Source of the DNA: Oreocharis arfaki
Lineage: Eukaryota; Chordata; Aves; Passeriformes; Paramythiidae
Reading direction: 5' to 3'
Assembly: GCA_013398015.1 (NCBI GenBank)
Contig: VZRR01012416.1
Coordinates: forward strand, 45,770 to 109,769
DNA: 64,000 nucleotides
In this document: piece after piece, positions 39,635 to 50,900 of the stretch
Numbering within the stretch: position 1 is the stretch's first letter
Layout: each line of letters opens with the position of its first letter
The notes under the pieces: model-generated
The model's input: only the letters and a program-made list of their open reading frames with translations
Told to the model about the DNA's origin: nothing
Database searches by the model: none
Position numbers and translations under genes: made by a program

Positions 39635-40979
39635 CTTCTGGCAGCCTGGGGTTAGCGTGGATGGAGTTGGGGTCCCCGTCCTCCTCGGGATGGTAACGAT
39701 ACAGCGTCTGGGACTGCTTTGGGGAGGACTGGCTACGGTCTTCCTTGAGAGCAACAGGCGGAGAGGTTGTTGCACTGAACTTCACCTTGGGGAAATCGTT
39801 CCCCTCGAGGGTTTCATGGGATGATCTTGCCCAGCTCGGCTCTGTAAAATTCACCTCTTTCAAGTCCTGATCCACGCTGTTCTCTGGCTCTTCCTTCCTG
39901 GCGTGCTTTTTCGTTTTGGAGTGGGGGGCTCTTTCTTGCTCGTGCCTCTCTTTGCTCCCTTTCAGTCTCCTCTCCAGCTCCTCCGGGCGCTGGGGTGTCT
40001 CGGTGGTGGCCGTGGTGTGCTGCGGAGGAGCCCGGGTGGTGGCCGGTGCCTCCTTGCGTGTCACCTGCTGGAGGGAGGCCGCCGTGGTGCGGGGCAGCCT
40101 CCTCCTCTCGCTGCGCTCCGTGGCGCTGCGGACCTCGGAGGGGGCCCCGGGCGCCGCGGTGGTGCCGGGCGCCGCCGTGCCCTCGGCGGTGGGCTCAGCC
40201 GAGGGAGCCACGCTGGACGCGAGGTAGTCGTAGTCCTCGCCCTGCTCCTGGCTGAGGCTCTCGTGCTCCAGGGACGAGTAACTCCTGTACTTCTTTGGAG
40301 ACTCCACCTGGGTGTTGTCTCCTTCGGAGGCCTCCTGGTCGTAGCTGTAGGGATCGTCGTAGTGCCTCTCGGGCTCGCCGTCCTCGGCGTCCCCCGGGCT
40401 GGCCGTGTTCAAGGCGAACGTGTCGCAGTCGGGCAGCTGGTAGCACATCAGCTCCCCGCCGGCGTTGGGGCAGTGGCAGACCTTGCAGGGGGGCATGTGG
40501 AAGGTGTGCCCCGCCACGTACTTGTGGCCCTCGTGCAGGCAGCCGATGCGGCCGCACTGGGGACAGCCGTCGGCCGGCACCACGGCGTCGATGCAGTTCG
40601 GGGGCAGCTCCGGGCACAGCATGAACTGGCAGCTGATCTTGCCCCCTCCCTTGGGGCACGAGCACTCCGTGCTGCCGAAGTCCACGAAGTAGGACTGTCC
40701 CTCGGGCACCTTGCCGTTGACGAAGCCCACGTTGACGCAGTCGTAGTACTGGTAGCCCTCGCAGGTGCAGCCGTGCTGCAGGCACGTGGCGCAGCACTCG
40801 CCGGGCTCCAGCACGTCCTCGATGCAGTTCTCCAGCGGCTGGCACTCGGCGCCCGTGCAGTCCCTCTGCGCCCGGCAGCCGCCCGAGCACAGCAGCACCA
40901 GGAGCAGGGCATTCCAAGGGCTCTGCTGCCAGCTCCGGGCATTCCGAGGGCTCTGCTGCCAGCTCCGGGCCCTGGCCAT
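39635..40979 (-). CDS. FBLN2: Fibulin-2, first coding exon (signal peptide, N-terminal Cys-rich domain, Cys-free linker)
   Basis: Fibulin-2 is a secreted extracellular-matrix and basement-membrane glycoprotein. This exon encodes residues 1-448 plus one base of codon 449. Residues 1-37 form the signal peptide, with hydrophobic core ALLLVLL at 24-30 and likely cleavage after Ala37. Residues 41-185 hold 22 cysteines, including the fibulin-2 signatures CEGYQYYDC (73-81), YFVDFGSTECSCP (97-109) and CQFMLCPELPPNC (117-129). Residues 186-448 contain no cysteine, are rich in Glu, Ser, Thr and Pro, and carry one N-glycosylation sequon (NFT at 377). This Cys-rich then Cys-free order is specific to fibulin-2 within the family. 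The ATG at 40979 is chosen because A at -3 and G at +4 give a good Kozak context and the signal peptide follows directly. The donor is CAGAAG|GTAAGA, with GT at 39634-39633. A 30-bp duplication lengthens the signal-peptide n-region. Confidence 0.96.
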
Positions 40980-41060
40980 CGTCCTCCCGAAGGAACACGG
41001 CTCCGCTCCAACCTCGCACGCTCAGCCTTGGCTGCTTTCCTGGAAGGCCGGGGGTTCGGC
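39960..41060. promoter_or_regulatory. CpG-rich stretch over the first coding exon
   Basis: CpG dinucleotides are very frequent here, especially about 40070-40220 and 40370-40870, against the CpG-poor AT-rich flanks. It behaves like an exonic CpG island. It could mark a nearby or alternative promoter, or only the GC-rich codon use of this exon. Its borders are estimated by eye. Confidence 0.5.
40907..40966. repeat. 30-bp tandem duplication in the signal-peptide coding sequence
   Basis: Two 30-bp copies, 40907-40936 and 40937-40966, differ at one base (a/g at 40916/40946). The first bases of a third copy (gggc) follow. In the protein this gives ARSWQQSPRN followed by ARSWQQSPWN. Because the unit is a multiple of three, the frame is kept and the n-region of the signal peptide becomes about 23 residues long. 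Confidence 0.95.
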
Positions 41061-41104
41061 TCCGAAGCTGCAGTGGTTTCCCGAGTTACCTTTTCTCATA
41101 GATC
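40980..41104 (-). other. FBLN2: FBLN2 5' UTR part of the first coding exon, with two candidate splice acceptors
   Basis: Upstream of the ATG there are two plausible 3' splice sites on the minus strand. One is TTTCATAACTCCAG|GATC, with the exon starting at 41104; the other is CCGGCCTTCCAG|GAAAGC, with the exon starting at 41039. In vertebrate FBLN2 the start codon lies in the second exon after a non-coding first exon, so a short 5' UTR here is expected. If the outer site is used, the leader contains a 25-codon uORF (41099-41022). No TATA box or clear promoter was recognised next to it. Confidence 0.55.
41022..41099 (-). CDS. Possible uORF in the FBLN2 leader (25 codons)
   Basis: An ATG at 41099 opens 25 codons and stops at TGA 41024-41022, 42 nt before the FBLN2 start. 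It exists in the mRNA only if the splice acceptor at 41105 is the one used, or if transcription starts close upstream. The ATG context is weak to moderate (C at -3, A at +4). No similarity is claimed for the peptide. If present it could lower translation of fibulin-2; that is inference. Confidence 0.25.
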   Translation of the reverse strand: MRKGNSGNHCSFGAEPPAFQESSQG

Positions 41105-43178
41105 CTGGAGTTATGAAAGAAAACTCTGTTAAAGACTACACTCGGCACACATCCTGTTAAACATTAGAGGTCTTTAAAAGTTGGGACAAAATCCAACATC
41201 TGGAAACCTAAGGACAAAAATTAATCATAATGTCTTCCAAGCATTATAGGCACTAAGTTTGGAGTTGGATGCTTCCCCCACCCCTATTTTGAAAAAGAAA
41301 GGAAGAAAAAAATGGCTGTGACTGTTCTGTTTTGAATCTGTTGACAAAACATATATATTTCAACAAAAAGAAGGCCCCTCCTTATACTTCAATGCCTTTT
41401 TGTTAATCTTTCCAGCTAAAAAGATTTTTTGGCACAGAATAAGTAAATACACAGTTCTTCCTCTGCAGATATGAGCTTAAGATAATTATTCTTTATGTTT
41501 TAATTACAAAGACCCAAATCTTAAGGAATTTTTATAGACAAAACTTAGCCTTGGGACGTGAGAATTTGTCTGTACACATGTTAACTAAAAATACAGATTT
41601 TTTTCCTGCCTCCTTCCCCCACTGAGCAATCTTTTGCATGTCAGTCTTCAGCATTAACAGTTATTTCTTTGCTCCAGCAGTGCTAAAATAGAACTTCTTT
41701 GTGTACTGCGGTTACTTTGTGGTTACACATCGCATTAACTATCCTGTAATACATATTAAGGGCTGGATCCTCTGCTCACAGAGGTTGGCACAGCTCCACA
41801 GCAGGACTGTGGTGCACGGAGGATTGACTGCAGCTTTACTGGAGGAAATTTACCACAACTGAGGATGTGCCACCACTGGCAACCACTTCTTTTGGTTCTG
41901 ACAACACCAGCAATATTTGTTAGTGAGTTTCCATACTAAGAACACACAACACACGTATATACATACATGAATTGGCATAATAACACTTTGTTTAAATGCC
42001 TTGAAGGAGGGAAAACGGTTTGCTTTTTAATTACTAAGACCTTTGAGCATCGAAAAGTTCAAGGATTAATCAGCCATTGTCCTTTCTATCAAAATTACAC
42101 TCAAAAAGCTACACAATGAACATGGAAAACCACTTACAACAGAAAAACAATTTGCCTATGGAATTTTATAGAACCAGCAATCTGATTATTTTCCCAGGAC
42201 CCCTCCCATCATCAAAAGAACAACGACCCTAAAACACTTATCCAGGGGGTAAAATACAGTCACATCGCCCAGAACAATAAAGCACACACGCAACAGGAAT
42301 TGTGCCAGAACACCCATTCAGGAAGATTACTTCTCCCGTTCAGAGGGGGCTCCCAACAAGTCTGCTCAGTCCCTCTGGCAAGCAGCCAGGCCGTGGGAAA
42401 AGCGTGCCTGTTCTGATAAGATACGGACAAACTGTGCTAAGAATTTCCACAGTTCTGCCCTGGAATCCCTACTGCAGTACGTTGTGCAGAGATAGAACCC
42501 TTACAAATGTAGGCTTCCTGCTACTAATTTGAGTACGTTAGCTGAGTGTGCTAAAGGAGAATGTTTGAAGGAGAAATACAATTGTTAGAAAATGCAATAA
42601 TGGCTTGGAAGAATCTCACTTTTTCAGAAGTGCTCTCAAAACCAGGCTATTTCTCATAAAGAGGAATTTTCAATATGTGGTGCTGAAATTAATTCTTCAG
42701 AACGCAGCCTGGGAATTAATAATTTATCCTGCTTTCAGCAGCTTTTCCAGGTAATCCAAACCTGTAATTGTTACACTGCTTTAGCTGGGAGTGAATGAAC
42801 AGGAGGAGAACTACAGATCCCTTCTGTAAGGGTCTCACAGCAGGATTTTGCCACATCCCCTCCCATGGTACCTCCTGGCTTTAGTGCTTCAGTGCACGTG
42901 TGTGCCCTGGGCAAACCCCTTGGGGAGGCAGCTGAGCTCAGCTCTGCCCTGGCCCATATTCCCTTCTCCACATCAGGCTTCCCAGAGAGCCCCAGCACCC
43001 AGCAGAGGCCATCTGGGTGCCAGAGGCACAGGTCAGGCAGCCTCAGTGTGCACCAAGCAGGGCCCAGCATCACCTGTGGGACAGGTAAGGGATGAGCTGG
43101 TGGGCACCACCCCTGAGCCCAGCCAGCCTGTGCTGCCCTGCTGGGGCACGGCTCCAGGTAACGGGGCCGAGGCAGCAG

Positions 43179-43519
43179 GGCACCCCGGGAGCAGGGCACC
43201 CCGAGAGCAGGGCACCCCGGGAACAGGGCACCCCAAGAGCAGGGCACCCCGGGAGCAGGGCACCCCGGGAACCGGGCACCCCAGGAACCGGGCACCCCGG
43301 GAGCAGGGCACCCCAGGAACCGGGCACCCCAGGAACCGGGCACCCCAGGAGCAGGGCACCCCAGGAGCAGGGCACCCCAGGAGCAGNGCAGGGCACCCCA
43401 GGAGCAGGGCACCCTGGGAGCAGGGCACCCCAGGAGCAGGGCACCCCAGGAACAGAGCACCCCAGGAGCCGGGCACCCCAGGAGCCGGGCACCCCAGGAA
43501 CAGGACACCCCAGGAGCAG
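43179..43519. repeat. 16-bp GC-rich minisatellite, about 21 copies
   Basis: The unit is GGCACCCCGGGAGCAG with CCAGGA, GGAACC and similar variants. One unknown base at 43387 marks an assembly uncertainty and disturbs the period. Long open frames over it on both strands are repeat artefacts. It lies about 2 kb upstream of the first coding exon of FBLN2. Confidence 0.95.
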
Positions 43520-46500
43520 TACCTGGCTGCCCTGCTCGGGCGTTCAGGTTCCCCAAAACTCCTCAGGCACAAACTTGGACTCCCAGCAAGAACCCCCACT
43601 GACCCCCTATGCTGAAGCGAGAGGCAGAAAGTCAGTGGTAACTTAGATGGAGATGTTCAAGGACAGCTCAGAGTTTATCACAGGACAGTCCTGCTCTTGT
43701 GAAAGGAGCTGCTCGATGGCCCTCCCCTGCGCTGTCACCTCCTGCCCCGCTCACCCACACCCGTTTCCATCCAAGGGTTTGTTTGCTTGTCCAGCTCACC
43801 GCCAGTTCTTCCTCTGTTCCCATCCTTGCTCCCTTGCCTCTCACCCACGGAGAGCCCAGAGAGCTCCTGGCCAGCCCTGTCCCTGCCTCTCACACCTTCT
43901 GCCCTGTGCCCTGCTCAGTCCCCCTGTGCCCTCCTCTTCCCACCATTTCCACAGCCCTCGACATTTAGGTTTTCAAGCTGAACTGGTAACGCTGAAATCG
44001 TCAAAAAGCCTTCCTCCATGAATGACACCACAACCTTCCCTTTCCTGGGGCTCGCTTTCCTTCATCAGAGGCTCCTTCTTTCTGGTGTAATGACTCCAGC
44101 AAAAAGTATCTTTTTATTCCTTTAAGCCACTGCGTTTCCCTGCGCTTTCTCCATCTGTTCCCCACACCCATCACTCCCCCCAGCCCATAAACTCACGTAT
44201 CAAAGAAACAGCCTCTACTTTAGGCACAGAGAAAACCATCTCTGAGTGAGGCACAGACTCAGCTGCTGAGCCCCACTGAGCCCCCATCCCTGCAAGCCAG
44301 AGCTGTGCTCCTGCCAGCCCCCGCAGCTGATGTGCTCCACCTCTGGAGCCGTGCCCTTCCCCAGCACTGCAACGATGCTCTGGAGACAGCAGCTCATTAC
44401 TTGGGAACGGCATCAAAAGCTGGAGCTGTAAATAAAGGTGTCTGAACCAAGAGGGTAAAAAAAAATACACTATCTCTGTAGGACAGGGGAGTTTAATACC
44501 AGCAGATGTTATCGCAATAATTTGTTTCCCTTAACTATTTTAATGCTTCCCTTAATGTCCTTTTACACAGCTGGGGCAATACACAAGGGCTTCACTAAAA
44601 TGAGAATTGCTTCTTTGTACTCTCACCAATGCCCTTCACCCACTCTTACCAATGTCACTGACTTTTGCTGTTCCGTAGGGTCACAGATTAAGCCCCGCAC
44701 ACCGAAAATAAAAGTCTTTCAAAGGCTCTGCTGCAAGCTTTACAGAGCTCTACAGCAAGGGAGCCATGTGCCAGCCCCCATGCACTGCTTCACGTCCCAG
44801 GAGAACTCCATTCATGTCCACTGTGGAATTTCCTAACCTGTATATCCCCCTCTCCTTTGGTTCAAGGGCTAACCCTGTTGGCTGTACTGGGCCAGTATTT
44901 AGGAAGTTGTTGCTATTCCTGTGCTCAGAAGAGCTCCTGAGCAAGCAGGAGTGCCCATGCAGGGGAGGGACAATGCTCTGGACTGAGACTGAGTCCCTCA
45001 AACTCTACCCAAGTAAACATGTGAGGTAAACCAGCAGTAGGTCAGACTGCTTAGGCCTTGATTCCTTCTTCAAAAAGCACTCCTAGGAAAGGCAAAGTGA
45101 AGACACCTTAGGGAAAACCAGCTTTAAAAAGAGGCCAAATAAGCCTGAACTGCAGGCACACATTTTCATGGAAAAGGAAAGCAGATGAACCCAGTGTCTG
45201 TGTGATGGGACATCCAAGGCTAACAGCAGCAGCCATCACAATTATAACTAGTCCTGGCTGAAAAACATCATATTCCTGTCTCCTGGCAGGGGAATAAAAC
45301 AAGATTTCAAGATGCTTATTTCAATTCAGTTTGGGGCCAAAAAGTTATAAATTCTGACATTTTTGCAAAACAATATACTCCAAGTGATTTACTTCAATCA
45401 AAGCCATAACATAAAACCAAAAGGAAGAATGTTGACTTGATTAAAATTGTTCAGTCGTATTACTCAAAAATGTTGATGAAACCAGTGTGTTCCCACAGAA
45501 GAGCTAGACATTTTAAATGTGCAACTTCTTTAAATTAAGAGGAGCATTTTATTGGGAGATTCTTTTTCCAGATGGTTTCATTTCAGTGCTGAACCAGAAA
45601 GCTTATTCTAGGTGAGCAGAGGTGACAGGAGGCACTCTCCTTCAGAGACTCCACACAAACACAACCTCTCTGTGTGAGGGTTGCCCCAGAGGTGTGCAGA
45701 AGGTGTGCACATGTGGGAGAGATACCACAGGAGCAACAGCATTCTGCCAAATGTTCACTGAACAAAAAGAGCTGGCCATTGAAAAACAAAGAGCAGTAAA
45801 GAGAATAAATCCAGAGCACTGTAGGAGAACCCACTGACTTCCATCTTTGAAGATGTACCTGTGATTTCACCAGGTGCAGATCCCTGTGAAGAGGTTCAGA
45901 TAGAACAGTTCTTTTCTCTGTCCCACCTCTCAGTCCCCTCACTAAATTGCCATTTTTGAGGATGACAGCAACAGGAATGCTGGTTTGATCTGTATCTTCT
46001 ACTCTGGAAGAGTGAGCAGGGCCAGATGCCAGCCTGATGTGAGAGCAGAAGGTGGCAGCCACCTGTGCAACCCCTCCTGTGCCGGGTACTGGGGGCACAG
46101 GCCCTGCTGGGTGTGACTGGGGGGCAGCCCCTGAGCTTGCCCGTGAATCCACAGCCGAGTTTCAGACACAAAAAGAAACGAGCTGTGGGAAAGCCAGCGC
46201 AGGGCTGGCTCCCACCATCCGTGCACAGAGCAAGTTCATCAGCCCACAGAGCTGCCACGGACGCTTCTCCTGGTTTCCCAGTGCCAGCCAGCTGAAATTG
46301 GCTTTCCAGCTTCAAGCTGTACGTGACCAGGGACCAAACACAGCCCTGCTCTATGCTGGTGAATCCTTTGGTGACGTTGAATCTCCTCTCACGGCGGTGA
46401 AAGCTCTGCAGAGAGCAGGGCAGCAGGCAGAAGCACATGTGCACACCCATCCCGGAGAGCAGGGGGAATGTATTTCCCCAGTCCGTGCATTTTCACACCT

Positions 46501-46800
46501 CTCCCCAGCCAGAGCTCTGGGCTGCTGCAGCTGCCAGCAGCTCCTCGCTGCCTGCGGTCACAGTTTAGACTATAGGAGGAAGAAGGGAGGGGACGGAAGG
46601 AAATAACAATTTAAAAACAATCCCTCTTAGATGCAAGAGAAAAACGGAAATTTGTGAGAGTATTTGAATGTTGTATGAAAACCAGAAAAAAAAACCCCAA
46701 ACCCTGAGCCCAGTAACTCCTGGCTGGGCTGTGCCAGCCCGTGGATTAGATCTTCCTTTCACACCCTCTCAATCCGGAAACTTGTGATCTCACCAGGCGC

Positions 46801-46832
46801 TGGAAGGGATTGCTGCTGGAAGGGATTGCTGC
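46801..46832. repeat. 16-bp tandem duplication
   Basis: TGGAAGGGATTGCTGC occurs twice in direct succession. Confidence 0.9.
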
Positions 46833-47864
46833 TCTCCTCGCACAGGGAACTGCAGCGCTATTCACCGGCAGCATGAATGAAAAGGGAGAAGCGTTTCCTC
46901 CCTGCTCTTATGCAACATCCAGTGCCCAGAGCCCATCGCCTCTGCCTGCTCCTTAATGGAATCGGAGCTGAGCTGAACCCAGCCTTGCCACCCGGGCACC
47001 TGTGGTGGGCAGAAGGAGCAGAGGGGTAGGATAAACCCCAGCGTAAATCCCAATCGCACGAGCTGCTTTTTGTTAGTGAAAGTAAAGCACTCTGGAGTTC
47101 TTAACGCTCTGGTTGTGGGCTAAACAAGACATAGCTTTTGCAGGCAGTTTTCCTCAGCTTTGTTTTCAATAAGAACTCTGTTATCATTGACCCCCTTTTC
47201 ATGGAAAAGCTTTAAAAAATGGACATTTGGGAGCCCGGAGGATTTTTACTCGATTCAACAGCGAACTCAAGAGCGGGACAAACAAGAAGAAAGCAGGACG
47301 GGATCACAACTCACAGAGTCTCCCAAGAGCCACTCCGATAAGAACTCCCTTCCCAGCAGAAGCGCCCCCGGGCAAAGATGCTCCAGAAGCTTTCCAGGAC
47401 ATTCCCCACACTCAAATCCAAACAGGAACCTGACACGCGGCAGTAATGGAAAAGCATCACCCGAGGTATTTCAGCTGAAGTAGCCAAGCATTAACAGAAG
47501 TGACCAGGCAGCTCGGGGACTTATTCTTCCAGAACATGCAGCTTTGAAGCCATGGAGAGCAAAGGCAGACTTTTTCCAAGGGAATGACAGAGCCGGGGAG
47601 GGGAGAATCATGTCTTAGGTCTGGTGTGTCAGTGCTCCCCTTCACCCCAGCCCAGCCCAAAACAACAGGGCAGGTTCTTGGATTCCAGAGGAGTGAAATT
47701 CTGCGTCATGGGGAGTCGCCGGTGCAGCAGATCCAGAGTGAGTCAGTGGGAGCACAGCAGCTGCTGAGGAGCCACAGAGGAAGGGCTCACATGGGACATG
47801 GAGAGCTCAGCACGGGGCTGTGCAGGGAGCAAAGCAGCGGGGACGGGCCCAGTGCTCTGCCATG

Positions 47865-47909
47865 GGGTCCCTGACAGACTGACCACAGGGTCCCTGACAG
47901 ACTGACCAC
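47865..47909. repeat. 23-bp tandem duplication
   Basis: GGGTCCCTGACAGACTGACC plus ACA is followed by a second copy, complete but for the last base. Confidence 0.9.
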
Positions 47910-50900
47910 GGCCAGGTTCCTCTCTGGACAACGCACAGGAGGCTCAGCAAGTCCTGGCAGCTGGGCCAGGGTCACAGCTCTGCTGCAGAAGGAGCCAAAC
48001 TCTTACACTGGAGTGAAAATAAATGTGTTTGCTGTTGATACACTTTTTTCCCCCCTCTTCTTTTTACATCACCGAGTTTCAGGTGACTATATATACTCCT
48101 CAAAAACACAATTAAATAATCCAGCTATTTCCACACCAGCCAAAGAAATCTGGGAAAAGATTAAAGCAAACTCAGCAACAGCCACTCAAAAATGTTTCCC
48201 AAGGCACGGCCAACAAAAACTTGTCAAAGCTCATAAGTTATGAACTAATTTGCACAGAGAGAGCTCTCTTGGCAGCAGGCAGGTCCCTGAGCTCCACAGC
48301 ACCTCGAGCAGCCGCGCACATGTGGAGACAGCCTCGAGATGGGGCAGCACAGCTCCCAGGAGCCCTGCGCAGGAGCCAGCACCAGCTCTGGGCTCAGGTA
48401 AGCACTGTCAGTACCGGAGGCTGCTCCCATCAGTGAAACAAAGAATTTTTTCTCTTTTTTTTTAAGAGCTGCACTCCTCTCTTCCCTCTCAGGAGGAACA
48501 AATCCCTCATTTCCACGAGTTCCCCATTATTCAGATATTTACCATTTCCCACCAAAAGTAACTCAAGCACAGCACATCCCTGCACAGTCTCATAACCGTG
48601 CCACTCAAATATATCCTTTCAAGATCCCGCATTAGATTGCTCCCTCTCTGCCTCCTTTCTCTAATCTTCCTCCAGGATGCTCCTGCCCCTTCCCACTGCT
48701 CTACAGAGCTCCCACTTGCAGGGCTGCTGTGCCTCTCACCAAGGCAAGAGCCTGCTGCAGCCTCAGGGACAGAGCATGCAGAACCTGGGATGTCACTCCC
48801 ACTTCCTCTGGGATCTCCTCTCCCCATTTCTTCTTTCCTCCATGAAAGAACTCTGGTGCTACTTACAACTCCCTGTAAGCAGCAGATTTAGGTTTTGGGT
48901 TTGTTTCTTTTTCTTAATCCAGTCTTCTGTTAGGCACTTTGAGCCCTGCTGCCCTAAGCAGGGACAGTCAGCAACACAGACCTTTTGATGGGATATGTGT
49001 TGGTTGGAACACCTGGGCACTCCCTGCCTATTTCAGGCAGCTCTTTCAGAACAGTTCAAACTGAAAACTTCCCCACCCCCACCTAAAATCCAAACTAGGC
49101 AAGAGAAAGCCGACTATTTCACTGACAGCTCAGCAAGTGGCCTTTCCTGCCCTGTGCGCTGCCATGTGGCAATTTGGAATTAATTAACAACAGTTTTCAT
49201 ACAGGGAAGGCTGAAGGGAGCTGCCAGGGAGTTTTCCACAGCGTACCTGTGAGGCAGCACTGCTCACAGCCAGGGGAGCAGCGCTTCCTCCATCGCCTGG
49301 GCCTCAGAACTGAAGAACTGGATCTGAGACGCCACAGTAACTCAGGGGGGTTTGCTCCAGTCTGCCCATGAATTCCAAATTGGCATCAAAACAAAGTGTC
49401 GATACAGTAAGTTTGCAGCAAATAATTTTTCAGTAATTGGGTCCTGACTTTGTCACTCTCATGACTGAGGGTGAAAATCCCACCGTTGGTGTGAAGAGAG
49501 GAACAGGTACAGTCGTGAATATTTCATGGCATCCTGCTAACTCGGCTCCCAGCTTCTCCACGACAACCCAGAGGTCACTGTACCCCCTTTGATCCTCAAC
49601 ACACACACACACAGAGCTGCTGCCCACAGTCAGGATTTCTCTAGGAGGAGACTGTGAATCTTGACACGTTCCACTCAAAAAGCACAATGGTTTTTCACAA
49701 TGTCCCACAAGGGCCCAACATCAAAACTCTTTTCCTCCATGACTCAACAGGATCCAAATCTGCCTCTCAAGAGAATAAATGTGCTCTCAGCAACCAATCG
49801 TAGCAACAAACCAGCTCCTTTAGCCGTGCCCTGCTCCACAGCTGAGGAAATACATCTTGTGCTGCCCCGGCTGCAGCGGGCACCCAGCGAGGCTGTGACA
49901 GCAGCTGAACTCTGCACACCCACGGGGCTGCCTGTGCTCTGCCCCAAACACAAATAACAGCACACGGGACACCTTGGCTTTGTTCCACAGAACATTCCCT
50001 GTGCTATTCTTCAGGAGAAAAGCTGGGGGGAAGAACTGGAGAAGACTCCTTAACTCTCTGTAGATAAAACGCTGGCTCAAATTTATCCAGCACTTGGGAC
50101 CTTTTTCAGGTTTTGGAGGCATCACTGCTCTCATTTTCACCTCCGTCCCTCACTTCAAGGGAATGTTTGTCCTGAGTCACTGGGATTGCATTTTCTTGGT
50201 TACAGTAAGTGTTCTCAGAATTCATCACTTATTAAATTTTCAGCCCACTGTGTAGTCCTGAGCACATTATTACTGCTGGAATAATCCCAGTCCTGCTCTT
50301 GACTGTGACCCTCAGAGTTTGCTGTGCCTGAACCTGCACAGCAGATCCATGGACATATCCGTGCTGTGGATGCATCTCCCAGCAGGGAGTGGAACCAGGA
50401 TCACTAAAAGTCATCTCCTTTGCTCTGCTGCTGCTCAGCCTCTCTTCCTCATTCCCCATCCTAGGGTTTTCTACAGGCCATGAAGGAGACAGCATTTAAG
50501 AACCAGCTCCAAAACAGCAGGCTGGGTTAAGGATCCAGCCTTGCAACTCTGCGTTGAAAAATGTCCAGTTAATTAATCTGGTTGAGCATCTGCCCATGTC
50601 TCTTTGGTCTGGAGAAAAGGAACTCAGAGCTGTTTCAGCACTCGTGTACATACCTTCTCTCCCTCCATGGACTGCAGACAAGAGCCTATCTGGAGTATGG
50701 ACTGGATGTACCACGAGGCATATTGCCAATTATAAATTAATAAAATCCAGAAAAAGCAGCAGTGATCATTCCTTGGGAACGGTTTCCTCTCATATGATGA
50801 CAAAAGAAAGCCTGTATCAGGGTTATTACATATACCAATTAAATTCTTTAGCTAAAGCAAAAAATTATTATTTTAATGGAGGAAAAACTAGAACACTTGG

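Noticed and set aside
40195..41019. 274-codon frame in another reading frame on the minus strand
   Set aside because: It overlaps the real FBLN2 frame, begins with GTG, and is low-complexity Arg/Gly/Leu-rich sequence typical of an out-of-frame GC-rich exon.
39903..41132. 409-codon open frame on the plus strand
   Set aside because: It is exactly antisense to the GC-rich FBLN2 coding exon, where high GC content leaves few stops on the other strand. It has no domain of its own.
42771..43646. Frames of 140-261 codons with Gly/Pro/Ala repeats
   Set aside because: They are translations of the 16-bp minisatellite, present in several frames on both strands, without any gene signal.
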